Of a DNA stretch of 53,153 nucleotides, positions 26,145 through 34,251 are shown one piece after another. Position 1 is the stretch's first letter; the number at the start of each line of letters is the position of its first letter. The notes beneath the pieces are model-generated. The model was not told the DNA's origin and did not search any database. It saw nothing but the letters and a program-made list of their open reading frames with translations. The translations under genes and the position numbers were made by a program. The DNA comes from Bacteroidota bacterium (lineage in GTDB: Bacteria > Bacteroidota > Bacteroidia > UBA7662 > CANHCV01): the NCBI GenBank assembly GCA_947501265.1, contig CANMVY010000014.1, positions 1 to 53,153 of the forward strand. Reading direction: 5' to 3'.

Positions 26145-27734
26145 ATGGCAGGTGGTAATGTTTCACCGCGTCAGAAGATGATCAACATGATGTATCTCGT
26201 GTTGACCGCCCTCTTGGCGCTTCAGGTTTCAAGTGAGGTGTTGGCTGCGTTCTTTCGCATCAATAACTCCTTGAGTTCCTCTAACGTAAATACCGTATCT
26301 AAAATTGATGCGCTTTACGACAAATTTGAATCTGAATACAAAAAGAATCCCGCAAAAGTTGAAGGATTCTATAAAAAGGCAAAAGATGCTAAAGCCGCAG
26401 TAGAAGAAGCTTTAAAAGTTATTTCTGAATACCGTGGTAAGTTAATCGATTTAGCTGGTAACGCAAACGGAAAATATGATGCTGGTGACCACAAAGACGA
26501 GGATATGACCAAGTCTTGGATGGGAGAATCCAATATCGACGTAGGTCCAGTATTGTTCATTGGTCCCAATGGACATACCAAAGACGGCGACCGTTTGGAA
26601 AACACTCTTCGTGAAGCTCGCAAGAAATTGATCGCTTTGGTTGGAGAGCAAAACAAAGGTTTGGTGAAAATCGAAGACCCTGTTGGTTTGCCTGCATCAA
26701 AAGATCAACCCAAGAAATCTTGGTTGGAAGCTAACTTCCATTCCATGCCTTTGGCCGGTATCGTTACTTTGATGACCAAATTCGAATCTGATTTGCGTAA
26801 CTCTCAATCTGAAATCGTAGCCTTCCTTTTGGGTGATATCGATGCTTTGGATATTAAAGTAAACAAATTGGAAGCAAAAGTTATTGCTAAATCTACCTAC
26901 ATCCTTCAAGGTGGTAAGTACGAGGCTGAAGTAATTGTTGCTGCATTTGACTCTACAGCTCAACCAAAAGCATACATTGGCGGAAGTTTGTTGAAGAACG
27001 AAGGCGGAAAATCTATGTATTCTTCTGGCGCAACTTCTGCTGGTGTGAAGAAATACGAAGGTTATGTTGAGTTCCCAGATCCGAAATCTCCTACAGGAAT
27101 CGCTAAACTTCCATTCAAAGCTGAATACGAAGTTGGAGCTCCCACAGCTGCGGTTTCTCCCGACAACATGAACGTATTCTATATCGGTGTAGATAACCCA
27201 GTTACTATTTCTGCTTCTGGTGTTTCTGCAAACTCATTGAAACCACAATTGGCAGGTGATGGTACCATTACTTCAACCGGTCCTGGTAAATTCATGGTTC
27301 GCGTTTCTGGACCCGCAGTTAAAGATAAAAAGGTTATTGTTAAAGTAATCGGTCAGGTAGATGGCAAACCACGTGAAATGGGTGCAGCCGAGTTCCGCGT
27401 TAAGGCCATTCCTCTTCCAACTGCTAAAGTTGGTGCGGTTGAACCTACTGCTCCTGTAACTAAAGTAGCTCTTACTTCTCAATCTGGTCTTACTGCAACT
27501 CCACTTGGTTTCGATTTCGCTGTTAAATACAACGTTACTGAATATCAGTTCTATGCGTTCATCCCAGGAAAAGGTAAAGCTGTTGTTGATGTAAAAGGTG
27601 CTGCACTTTCCGGTGAAGTAAAAAATACCATTAGCATTCTTCCCACTGGTTCTTCAGTTGTTTTCCGTAACATCAAAGCAACTGGTCCTGATGGCGTGAA
27701 ATCATTGCTTCCATTAACCTATGAAATCAAGTAA
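26145..27734 (+). CDS. gldM: T9SS/gliding motor subunit GldM
   Basis: Inner-membrane protein with a long periplasmic arm that meets the GldK-GldN ring and forms the rotary motor with GldL. The 529-residue chain has one N-terminal transmembrane helix (about 11-32; MINMMYLVLTALLALQVSSEV), then helical and beta domains, including Ig-like repeats in the C-terminal half (DNMNVFYIGVDNPVTISASGVS; PGKGKAVVDVKGA). Length matches the family. It ends four bases before the gldN ATG. Arg codons are nearly all CGT. Confidence 0.96.
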   Translation: MAGGNVSPRQKMINMMYLVLTALLALQVSSEVLAAFFRINNSLSSSNVNTVSKIDALYDKFESEYKKNPAKVEGFYKKAKDAKAAVEEALKVISEYRGKLIDLAGNANGKYDAGDHKDEDMTKSWMGESNIDVGPVLFIGPNGHTKDGDRLENTLREARKKLIALVGEQNKGLVKIEDPVGLPASKDQPKKSWLEANFHSMPLAGIVTLMTKFESDLRNSQSEIVAFLLGDIDALDIKVNKLEAKVIAKSTYILQGGKYEAEVIVAAFDSTAQPKAYIGGSLLKNEGGKSMYSSGATSAGVKKYEGYVEFPDPKSPTGIAKLPFKAEYEVGAPTAAVSPDNMNVFYIGVDNPVTISASGVSANSLKPQLAGDGTITSTGPGKFMVRVSGPAVKDKKVIVKVIGQVDGKPREMGAAEFRVKAIPLPTAKVGAVEPTAPVTKVALTSQSGLTATPLGFDFAVKYNVTEYQFYAFIPGKGKAVVDVKGAALSGEVKNTISILPTGSSVVFRNIKATGPDGVKSLLPLTYEIK

Positions 27735-27738
27735 TCTA

Positions 27739-28722
27739 ATGAAAAAGGTTATCTTATTGTTGGCAGTTGTTGGTTTGTTTTCTTCATTTGATGCTATGGC
27801 TCAAAAAAAGAAAAAGAAACCTGCACCTAAAAAACCAACTACAACTCAAACTACTCCTGTAGTTGAGACTCCTGCGGCTCCTCCCGCACCAAAAATTGAT
27901 CCAGCGGATGTCCGTCCAAAAGTTGGACAGGCTAACCCAAACATCAAAGTTGTTGATGGAGGTTTCGAACGCCGTTCAGCAGCTTCGAAAGGAGCGATTG
28001 ATCTTCCACAATTGCGTGAAAGTGATATCATTTGGTCAAAAGTTGTTTATCGTCAGATCGATTTGAAGGAAAAACAAAATTTGCCTTTGGCTTATAAAGG
28101 AAATCAACAAAAGAAAGATTTTCGTCTTCAGTTGATGGAATTGATGAAGTCAGGTAAATTGGAAGGTTTTATTTTCGGTCGTTTGTTTGCCGATTATGCT
28201 GTTGAATTGGATGATTCTCAGGTGATGAGCAAGAACAACGTACTTAGCCAAGTAAACATCAAGGAAGTTATTCCTGTGGATGAAGATGGTGATGGTACTG
28301 CTGAAAGCTCTAAAGACACTTTGATTCCAATCGATGCTGATAAAATTACAGCTCTTCGTGTTAAAGAAGAGTGGTATTTCGACAAGCAATATGGTCGTTT
28401 CGACGTTCGTATCGTAGCTATCGCTCCTTGTTACCGTAACCCTTCTGGAGATGGTTATATTACCATCGCTTGGGTTTACTATCCAGCTCTTCGTCCTTTC
28501 ATTTCTACTACTGAAATGATTTGCTGGCAGAACGACAATGCGAAAATTACTTTTGATGATTTCTTCATCAAGCGTTTGTTCTCCTCTGTCATTTACCGTG
28601 AGGTAGAAGTTGGTGATCGTAACATTGAACAGTACACAGGTCCTGGTACTGCTGCTTTGAAAGAAGCCGATAAAATCAAAAATAAAATCATTGATTGGGA
28701 ACAATCTTTGTGGGAATATTAA
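27739..28722 (+). CDS. gldN: T9SS/gliding protein GldN
   Basis: Periplasmic ring component of the T9SS, partner of GldK. The 327-residue protein has a signal peptide (residues 1-21, ...SSFDAMAQ) and a lysine/proline-rich linker (about 22-55), followed by the GldN core: DVRPKVGQANPNIKVVDGGF, ESDIIWSKVVYRQIDLKEKQN, EEWYFDKQYGRFDVRIVAIAP, and FDDFFIKRLFSSVIYREVEVGDRNI. ATG 27739 fits the signal peptide better than ATG 27721, which lies inside gldM. It is the last gene of the T9SS core and is followed by a terminator shared with ssrA. Confidence 0.95.
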   Translation: MKKVILLLAVVGLFSSFDAMAQKKKKKPAPKKPTTTQTTPVVETPAAPPAPKIDPADVRPKVGQANPNIKVVDGGFERRSAASKGAIDLPQLRESDIIWSKVVYRQIDLKEKQNLPLAYKGNQQKKDFRLQLMELMKSGKLEGFIFGRLFADYAVELDDSQVMSKNNVLSQVNIKEVIPVDEDGDGTAESSKDTLIPIDADKITALRVKEEWYFDKQYGRFDVRIVAIAPCYRNPSGDGYITIAWVYYPALRPFISTTEMICWQNDNAKITFDDFFIKRLFSSVIYREVEVGDRNIEQYTGPGTAALKEADKIKNKIIDWEQSLWEY

Positions 28723-28736
28723 TTCCAATTTTGTCT

Positions 28737-28774
28737 AACAAAAAAGCCCTGTCGAAAGATAGGGCTTTTTTGTT
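28737..28774. terminator. Bidirectional terminator between gldN and ssrA
   Basis: A 17-bp stem with one G-T pair (28737-28753 with 28758-28774) around a GAAA loop, with core AGCCCTGTC / GATAGGGCT and A/T-rich flanks that supply a U-tract on either strand. It ends the rightward T9SS operon and abuts the 3' end of the leftward tmRNA. Confidence 0.87.
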
Positions 28775-29140
28775 GGTGGACCCGGAGGGAGTCGAACCCT
28801 CGTCCGGAGCTGATCTTCACAGGCGATCTACATGCTTAGTTGCATCTTGCTTTTCGAGAATGAACCGGCAATGCAACGGCCTACCCATTCCTTATCTCTT
28901 TGATCTCGGAACTTTTAAGAGCGTGGAAGTTCCTATCTCCTGCATACTGGACCCGGTCGACCCGCCGGCAGGAGCCATGGGCAGGTGCGTTGGGTACTAG
29001 TGCGTTAATCCTAGATTAAGCAGCTAGTGCGTAAGTGTTGTTGCCAGTTAAAGGCTGAAGGTTCAGATTAACGTGCATTTCCAACAAGGCACGGCATGCA
29101 CACAAGTAAAGGCGTCAACCCGTCGATTCCGGTCGGGCCC
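28774..29140 (-). ncRNA. ssrA: Transfer-messenger RNA (tmRNA)
   Basis: A 367-nt tmRNA that rescues stalled ribosomes and tags their products for proteolysis. The 5' end GGGCCCG (29140-29134) pairs with CGGGTCC just before the ACCA end, giving the seven-pair tRNA-like acceptor stem. The T-arm (GAGGG / CCCTC around TTCGACT) and the encoded CCA are clear, and the 5' part contains the conserved GGAATCGACGGG. The tag frame is at 29016-29045. It is transcribed against gldN, and both share the hairpin at 28737-28774. Its boundaries come from the acceptor pairing and are accurate to a few bases. Confidence 0.96.
29016..29045 (-). other. tmRNA proteolysis-tag reading frame
   Basis: Ten codons read on the minus strand as GNNTYALAA and stop (resume codon GGC, stop TAA). 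The hydrophobic ALAA end is the standard degron; the middle NNTY resembles known Bacteroidota tags. Confidence 0.88.
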
Positions 29141-29169
29141 AAGTTGAGTGTGTTTATTCAAAAACCTTG

Positions 29170-29177
29170 CAAAGGTA
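29170..29177 (-). promoter_or_regulatory. -7 element of the ssrA promoter
   Basis: The minus strand reads TACCTTTG, an exact TAnnTTTG match, with a T6 block 21 nt upstream in the -33 position. It lies 29 nt before the mature 5' end, so a short leader must be trimmed, as expected for RNase P processing of tmRNA. Confidence 0.6.
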
Positions 29178-29196
29178 ACCCGTTCCTAGATTTTTT

Positions 29197-29799
29197 TTAA
29201 AAAAGCTTTTTCTGAGATTCTGGAAGTAAACGAAAACTCTTCCGATGTAAAGGAGTAATTCCGACCTGTTTAATTGCCTCTCGGTGTTCAATGGTAGGGT
29301 AACCCATATTGGTTTTCCAGTTGTATTGTGGATGGATTTCATGGTATTCTTCCATGATTCGATCTCTTTCAGTTTTTGCCAAAATACTTGCAGCACTGAT
29401 GGCCGCTACCAAAGCGTCTCCTTTTATTACCGTTTGATGCGGCCAATTTCGAAAAGGTTTGAACCGGTTTCCATCCACCAAAACAATGTCTGGTGTTTCA
29501 TTTATTTTCTCTAAAGCCTTATGCATGGCCAAAACGGATGCCCAAAGGATGTTGTGTTCGTCGATTTCTACAGGGCTGCAAATTCCGATTCCGTAGGATT
29601 GCGCTTGTTCCAAAATGAGTTCCCTTAGCCGATTTCGATTCTTTTTGTTCACTACTTTGGAATCGGTAAGGTTGGGTAGATCGTAGTTTTCGGGCAACCA
29701 TACGGCTGCTGCTACGACCGGTCCTGCCAAACAACCTCTTCCTGCTTCGTCGCAGCCAACGTGCCTCCACGAAATTCCATGTTCTTCAATCCAACTCAT
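29197..29799 (-). CDS. rnhB: Ribonuclease HII
   Basis: Endonuclease that cuts RNA in RNA-DNA hybrids and single ribonucleotides in DNA. The 200-residue protein has the type 2 motifs: CDEAGRGCLAGPVVAAAV (catalytic Asp-Glu near residues 16-17), LTDSKVVNKKNRNRL, VDGNRFKPF, VIKGDALVAAISAASILAKTERDRIM (third Asp) and GYPTIEHREAI. The ATG at 29799 overlaps the upstream hydrolase stop as ATGA; a longer frame to 29898 would lie within that gene. It is the last gene of the leftward operon, with ssrA just downstream. Confidence 0.96.
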   Translation of the reverse strand: MSWIEEHGISWRHVGCDEAGRGCLAGPVVAAAVWLPENYDLPNLTDSKVVNKKNRNRLRELILEQAQSYGIGICSPVEIDEHNILWASVLAMHKALEKINETPDIVLVDGNRFKPFRNWPHQTVIKGDALVAAISAASILAKTERDRIMEEYHEIHPQYNWKTNMGYPTIEHREAIKQVGITPLHRKSFRLLPESQKKLF

Positions 29800-30509
29800 G
29801 ACTTTCCGTCGTACTCGTACATGGCCATGTGCCCAACTCCCTGCATCACGAATACATGGGTATTGGGGATGCATTTTGCTGTTTCCTCTACTTGCCACGG
29901 TTCGATGCTTTCATCTTCTGTTCCAACAAAAAATAAAACTCGGTCGTTTAGTTTAGATAGAATTTCAGTTCGATCGGGGCGATCCCTCATGGATAAGCTT
30001 GCTTGAATGACCGTTTCTGGACGGATCGTTTGAGCACGTTGTCGTAACAATTCCGTGATTGATAGGTATTTTTCCCGGTTTGCAGGGGCAAATAAATTCC
30101 GATGGAACCCGTCCAAGAATAATGCTGTGCCCTTTTCCTTAACCAAATCAATCAATCGGGTGCGGTTTTGTTGTTTCAAAACTCCATCGGCTTCAGCATG
30201 GCTATTGATGAGCCAAAATTCAGTAATTCTTGATTCTTGTTGTTCGGCCATGGCCAAACCGATGTAACCGCCCATGCTGTGGCCGGCAATGGCAAGGTGA
30301 TGGATATTCATCCCATCAATCCATTTCCATAATTCTCTGGCTTCTTCTTCGATTCCTAAAAAATCTTCGTTCACTCTTCTACCGAATCCTCCCAAATCAG
30401 GTGCTAAAATTCGGTATTTTTTGCTCCAATTGGCTAATTGAGGTTCCCAGATTCGGGAGTCCTCCATAAATCCATGAATTAGCAATAAAAAAGGACGTTG
30501 ATCTTCCAT
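29796..30509 (-). CDS. Alpha/beta-hydrolase fold protein
   Basis: A 237-residue cytoplasmic alpha/beta hydrolase. Its oxyanion region is LLLIHGFMEDSRIW (residues about 8-21), the nucleophile elbow is GHSMGG (about 95), the acid is probably the Asp/Glu in FFVGTEDESIEPW, and the histidine is in GVGHMAMYE near the C-terminus. Relatives hydrolyse esters or lactones; no substrate can be named. The ATG shares a base with the stop of the LysM gene (TAATG), and its stop overlaps the rnhB ATG. Confidence 0.87.
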   Translation of the reverse strand: MEDQRPFLLLIHGFMEDSRIWEPQLANWSKKYRILAPDLGGFGRRVNEDFLGIEEEARELWKWIDGMNIHHLAIAGHSMGGYIGLAMAEQQESRITEFWLINSHAEADGVLKQQNRTRLIDLVKEKGTALFLDGFHRNLFAPANREKYLSITELLRQRAQTIRPETVIQASLSMRDRPDRTEILSKLNDRVLFFVGTEDESIEPWQVEETAKCIPNTHVFVMQGVGHMAMYEYDGKS

Positions 30510-31795
30510 TAGGGACGAATTTTTAGCTGCTGTCCTAATTTTAAAGCTGAACTACTCATTCCATTTCTTAAAAGTAAGTCTTCTACTTTGATTCCATATT
30601 TTTTAGAGATGGAATAAGCGGTTTCTCCTTGGAGTACGGTATGAAATTCGGGTAACGAGTTTTTGGGTGTTGAAACGGGGATGGAATCGATTGTTTTGGG
30701 CGGAACAATGACTTTTTTGGGGATGGTATCGTTGTTTGGACCACTGATGGTGCTTGGTTGTTTCACGATGGTATCGCCGGGTTGGTATTTGGGTGTAGAA
30801 TCAATTTTTGGTTGCAGTTGAATTTTTCGTTCTTCAATATCAATGATGCTACGTGTTTTTGGTGTTTCATCGGTTTTTTTCCGAAGGAAAAGAATGGTGC
30901 CTTCCGCCGGTTCTTGTCCTTCTTCCAACTGGTTTTTCCTTCGCAGCGAGTTCAAACGAATGCCGTGAAGTTGAGAAATTTGCCATAAGTTTTCTGTTGC
31001 TCCAACTTTATGGTAAGGGGTTCGAGCCTTCCTTCGCTTGGGTTTCAGATATACTACTTCGCCAGGCTCGAACAAGAATTTTTCCTTGGGTAAGTCGTTG
31101 TATTTGTAAATCTGCCAAGGCATCATTTGAAACTTATCGGCTACACTGAGAGGACCTTCATCGTTTTTCTGAACGGCATAGGCATCGATCTCATTGTATT
31201 TGATGATTTGTTTCACCACCTTTTCATCCAAATGTTGTTTTGGAATGGGTTTCGAATGTTGAACCAAATTTTTTAAACCGTTTTCATCCACCAAATCGTA
31301 TTGCATCAATTGCATTTTCTCAATCAAATCGATGAGCAACTGAGCGTAATTTGGATTGGTGGCGTATCCCGCTTTTTTGAGCCCCAATGCCCAACTTCGG
31401 TAATCTGTTTTATTCAAATCGAACAAAAAGGCGTACCGCGGACGTGTTCTTAAAAAATTACTATGGTCGGTAAAACTTTCTTCGGCACTGCCGTAAACCC
31501 GAAAACATTCCCCAATGGTATCGTCATCCATGTACATTTTGGGTCCTTTCCAATCTTTATGGCATTTGATTCCAAAATGGTTTTTAGCCTCGGTAGATAA
31601 TTGAGAATTTCCGGAACTCGATTCTAAAATACCTTGCGCTAGGGTGATGGAAGCCGGTACGCCGGTTCTTATCATTTCTGAAATGGCGATGGTCTTGTAT
31701 TTTTCGATGTACTGCTCCTTGGTTTGTCGGGTATTAACCTGAGCTGATGCTAAGCTCCAATAGAACAATCCTAAAAATAGAAAAAGGTGTTTCAT
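30509..31795 (-). CDS. Exported glucosaminidase with two LysM domains
   Basis: A 428-residue peptidoglycan hydrolase. After a signal peptide (1-18) comes a mannosyl-glycoprotein endo-beta-N-acetylglucosaminidase domain (about 30-180), with YKTIAISEMIRTGVPASITLAQG, ILESSSGNSQLS (catalytic Glu) and KNHFGIKCH, YATNPNYAQLLIDLIE. Two LysM segments follow: one near 265-315 (HKVGATENLWQISQLHGI) and one at 383-428 (HTVLQGETAYSISKKYGI ... LRNGMSSSALKLGQQLKI), joined by a Pro/Thr/Ile-rich linker. It would act in the periplasm on septal or side-wall peptidoglycan. It sits in an overlapping operon with the O-methyltransferase upstream and the hydrolase downstream. Confidence 0.92.
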   Translation of the reverse strand: MKHLFLFLGLFYWSLASAQVNTRQTKEQYIEKYKTIAISEMIRTGVPASITLAQGILESSSGNSQLSTEAKNHFGIKCHKDWKGPKMYMDDDTIGECFRVYGSAEESFTDHSNFLRTRPRYAFLFDLNKTDYRSWALGLKKAGYATNPNYAQLLIDLIEKMQLMQYDLVDENGLKNLVQHSKPIPKQHLDEKVVKQIIKYNEIDAYAVQKNDEGPLSVADKFQMMPWQIYKYNDLPKEKFLFEPGEVVYLKPKRRKARTPYHKVGATENLWQISQLHGIRLNSLRRKNQLEEGQEPAEGTILFLRKKTDETPKTRSIIDIEERKIQLQPKIDSTPKYQPGDTIVKQPSTISGPNNDTIPKKVIVPPKTIDSIPVSTPKNSLPEFHTVLQGETAYSISKKYGIKVEDLLLRNGMSSSALKLGQQLKIRP

Positions 31796-32427
31796 TTTTT
31801 TTGAATCAAGGTAAGTCCGTCCCTTAGGGGTAAAATTACGGAAGTCACTCGGGAATCTTCGGCAATTTTTTGATTGAATTGGCGGAGGGTTACGGCATCT
31901 TTTTGTTGGTTAGTGGGATCAGCCACGGTGCCGTACCAAAGCACATTGTCTACGATGATTAAACCTCCGGAACGCAGCAAAACCAACGCTGCCTCATAAT
32001 AGGCATCGTATTGTTGCTTTTCGGCATCAATGAAAATCAAGTCGAAAACTTCAGAGCTTTCTTTCATCCACATGAACGCATCTCCACAATGAAAAGAAAT
32101 TCGGTTCGATTCAGGATATTCCTGCAAGAGGCGTTGGGCTTTTACCCAATGCTCCTCGTTTTTTTCCAAGGTGATTACTCGTCCGTTTTCACCAACGCCA
32201 AACGCAAACGCGAGGGCGCTCTGTCCGGTAAAAGTTCCTATATCCAAAACCTTGCGAGCGCCCAACAATTGGGCCATGAGTCGAAGGAATTGGGCTTGCC
32301 CCACATCCGAAACCATGTGGCCGTACACCATTTCCCACTGGCTTTTTTTCCATAGTTTTCGAAATGCTTCGGGGGCATCACCTACGTGTGCATCGAGGTA
32401 AGTTTCAATGGAGGAATGAAGAATCAT
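31792..32427 (-). CDS. Class I SAM-dependent O-methyltransferase
   Basis: A 211-residue O-methyltransferase of the caffeoyl-CoA/catechol type. Motif I is VLDIGTFTGQSALAFAFG (about 60-77), motif II RVITLEKNEEHWVKAQ, the acidic metal site FIDAEKQQYDAYYEAAL (about 130-147) and IIVDNVLWYGTV. These features indicate Mg-dependent methylation of a hydroxyl group on a small molecule; bacterial substrates are mostly unknown. Both ends overlap neighbours as ATGA, so it is tightly coupled to the M16 peptidase and the LysM gene. Confidence 0.9.
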   Translation of the reverse strand: MILHSSIETYLDAHVGDAPEAFRKLWKKSQWEMVYGHMVSDVGQAQFLRLMAQLLGARKVLDIGTFTGQSALAFAFGVGENGRVITLEKNEEHWVKAQRLLQEYPESNRISFHCGDAFMWMKESSEVFDLIFIDAEKQQYDAYYEAALVLLRSGGLIIVDNVLWYGTVADPTNQQKDAVTLRQFNQKIAEDSRVTSVILPLRDGLTLIQKK

Positions 32428-33653
32428 GCTTCGGGGAAATACGTGAGTCGACTTAAACGATTGGGATGAATTTGTTCATTGGCGCAAGCCAAAAGATCAG
32501 CAGAAGTAATGGCATCGATGGCTTTGAATACCTCATCCAAAGAATCGATTCGTCCAAAATCAAGGAGGTTTTTCGCTAACGCAGCGATGAGCCCTTGTCG
32601 ACTTTCCTCGCCCATGAGTACTTTGCTTTTGAATTGGGTTTTGAAGCGGTGCAATTCACCGGTTGAAAGGGCTTTTGTGCACAATTTCATGAGTTCTTTG
32701 TCGATTAGCCCTTCAATTTTTGGGGCGTATTTGGGGTCTGAACTGAAAAAGATGTTGAACAATCCGGCATCGGTCATGGGGTTGTATTGCGCCTCAATCT
32801 GGTAAACTAATCCTACTTTTTCACGGATGTTCAAGTTGAGTCGGGAATTGGCGTTATCGCCCCCCAAAATAGCGGTTAGGAGGAGCATGGGAATTCGTTG
32901 TGATTCTGCAGCAGAAAAGGCCAAGGCGCCCAAATTTTTATAAACTTGCTGGCAATTTTTGGCTTCTTGAATTTGAAAAGGGGTATCCTTTTGAAAAGCT
33001 TCCCGCTTCGGAGCCGCTCCGGTGGGCATGTATTCCAAATATCTTTCAACCGTAGCCACCACTTTGCTCAACGGCCAATTACCGGAATAGGCCAAGACCG
33101 AATTTTCGGCGGTGAAGTAATTGCGATGAAAACTTGCCACCATGTTGCTATGGAAGCGGGTTACTGATTGTTCGGTTCCTAAAATGTTGGTTCCAAGGGG
33201 AGTTCCTACAAACAACTTTTCTTCAAAAACATCGAATATTTGTTCGTCGGGGCTGTCTTGGTACAAGTGGATTTCATCGATCACAACCGATTTTTCTTTT
33301 TCCAATTCTTTTGAAGGAAAAGTAGAAAAAAAGTACTGATCGAGCAATAAGTCCAATGCTTTTCGGGTGTATGGATCGATGAATGAAGCGTACAGACAAA
33401 GTTTTTCTTTGGTCGTATAGGCATTCACTTCGCCTCCAACCTCGTCGAGGTAGGTATTCACTTTGTGGGCCGATCGTTTTTGGGTTCCTTTGAAAAGGAG
33501 GTGCTCGGTGAAATGGGCCAAACCATTTTCGTGTTCGTTTTTTTCATCGCGGGTACCCACGTTTCCAACCAATGCCCAGTGGCCTACCTGAGTGTGTTTG
33601 ATGCGTTGGTGAACCAATTGCAATCCGTTCGTGAAGCGATGAATGTGAATCAT
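32424..33653 (-). CDS. M16-family zinc peptidase
   Basis: A 409-residue pitrilysin-type peptidase without a signal peptide. The inverted zinc motif HxxEH is in HFTEHLLFKGT (about 47-57), and the third ligand Glu lies about 75 residues later in EKEKSVVIDEIHLYQDSP. The C-terminal half is the usual non-catalytic roll with RLNLNIREKVGLVYQIEAQY. Single-unit M16 proteins of about 410 residues resemble the mitochondrial processing peptidase beta subunit and act on peptides or presequences. First gene of a five-gene operon; its promoter (33658-33665) ends 4 nt before the ATG. Confidence 0.92.
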   Translation of the reverse strand: MIHIHRFTNGLQLVHQRIKHTQVGHWALVGNVGTRDEKNEHENGLAHFTEHLLFKGTQKRSAHKVNTYLDEVGGEVNAYTTKEKLCLYASFIDPYTRKALDLLLDQYFFSTFPSKELEKEKSVVIDEIHLYQDSPDEQIFDVFEEKLFVGTPLGTNILGTEQSVTRFHSNMVASFHRNYFTAENSVLAYSGNWPLSKVVATVERYLEYMPTGAAPKREAFQKDTPFQIQEAKNCQQVYKNLGALAFSAAESQRIPMLLLTAILGGDNANSRLNLNIREKVGLVYQIEAQYNPMTDAGLFNIFFSSDPKYAPKIEGLIDKELMKLCTKALSTGELHRFKTQFKSKVLMGEESRQGLIAALAKNLLDFGRIDSLDEVFKAIDAITSADLLACANEQIHPNRLSRLTYFPEA

Positions 33654-33657
33654 AAGA

Positions 33658-33665
33658 CAAAGGTA
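33658..33665 (-). promoter_or_regulatory. -7 element of the M16 peptidase operon
   Basis: The minus strand reads TACCTTTG, an exact TAnnTTTG match, and ends 4 nt before the ATG at 33653. This predicts a leaderless transcript for the whole five-gene operon. Confidence 0.55.
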
Positions 33666-33692
33666 CGTTCGATCCTCGGATGGGTAGGGAAA

Positions 33693-34025
33693 TTACTTGA
33701 AAAGCTGTTCCGGATTCCAAAAATGGTTTTGAAAATCGACGACTTGGTTATCAACAATGTTCAATCCCTCCTTTTTTAACTGGTCTTCCATTTCGGTAGG
33801 GGAGGAGAAGTGCATTTTCCCGCTCAGCAAACCGTTTCGATTGACCACCCGATGGGCGGGAACATCGGCGAAGGCATGGCTAGCGTTCATGGCGTAACCA
33901 ACGGTTCGGGCGCTGCGGGGGTGTCCCAAAAACGAAGCAATTGCACCGTAGGAAGTAACTCTTCCGGGTGGTATTTGCCGGACTACTTCCCAAACCTGCT
34001 CAAAAAAATCGGAATTTGAACTCAT
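33693..34025 (-). CDS. Alkyltransferase-like protein (ATL, MGMT-like)
   Basis: A 110-residue protein with the DNA-binding and alkyl-pocket half of O6-methylguanine-DNA methyltransferase: FFEQVWEVVRQIPPGRVTSYGAIASFLGHP, ARTVGYAMNASHAFADVPAHRVVNRNG. The position of the alkyl-acceptor cysteine (PCHRV in MGMT) is alanine here (PAHRV), which is the defining ATL change: such proteins bind O6-alkylguanine and bend DNA without repairing it, recruiting nucleotide excision repair in studied cases. The ATG at 34025 overlaps the preceding small membrane protein's stop as ATGA. Confidence 0.9.
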   Translation of the reverse strand: MSSNSDFFEQVWEVVRQIPPGRVTSYGAIASFLGHPRSARTVGYAMNASHAFADVPAHRVVNRNGLLSGKMHFSSPTEMEDQLKKEGLNIVDNQVVDFQNHFWNPEQLFK

Positions 34026-34222
34026 CGAACACATTTCACCACCATCACCACCAAACAAATGAGGAACATGATGATGCTAATTTTATTGATGCCGTGCATC
34101 ACTTTTAAGTTAACGTTCCGGCTTTTTTTGGCTCCAGGGCGAAAGATATCTACCCAATAACTGAGGAATCCAGACTTTCGGTAATTTTGTTGATTTTCGG
34201 GGTTGTTGTTTTGCTTTTCCAT
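34022..34222 (-). CDS. Small DUF6728-like membrane protein
   Basis: A 66-residue protein with a polar, Asn-rich N-terminus, the segment SYWVDIFRPGAKKSRNVNLKVMHGINKISI, in parts typical of DUF6728, and one transmembrane helix near the C-terminus (about 47-63). Positive charges on both sides of the helix make topology uncertain. No function is known. It lies between rodA (29 bp upstream) and the ATL gene (4-bp overlap), so it probably belongs to the rod-shape operon or its read-through. It may also have its own weak promoter (TAACTTTC near 34247-34254). Confidence 0.75.
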   Translation of the reverse strand: MEKQNNNPENQQNYRKSGFLSYWVDIFRPGAKKSRNVNLKVMHGINKISIIMFLICLVVMVVKCVR

Positions 34223-34251
34223 GTTTTTATAACAATGAATTCAACGGAAAG

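Noticed and set aside
28150-28728. A 192-codon open frame antisense to gldN
   Set aside because: Fully inside gldN and without protein-like features; gldN itself has clear family motifs.
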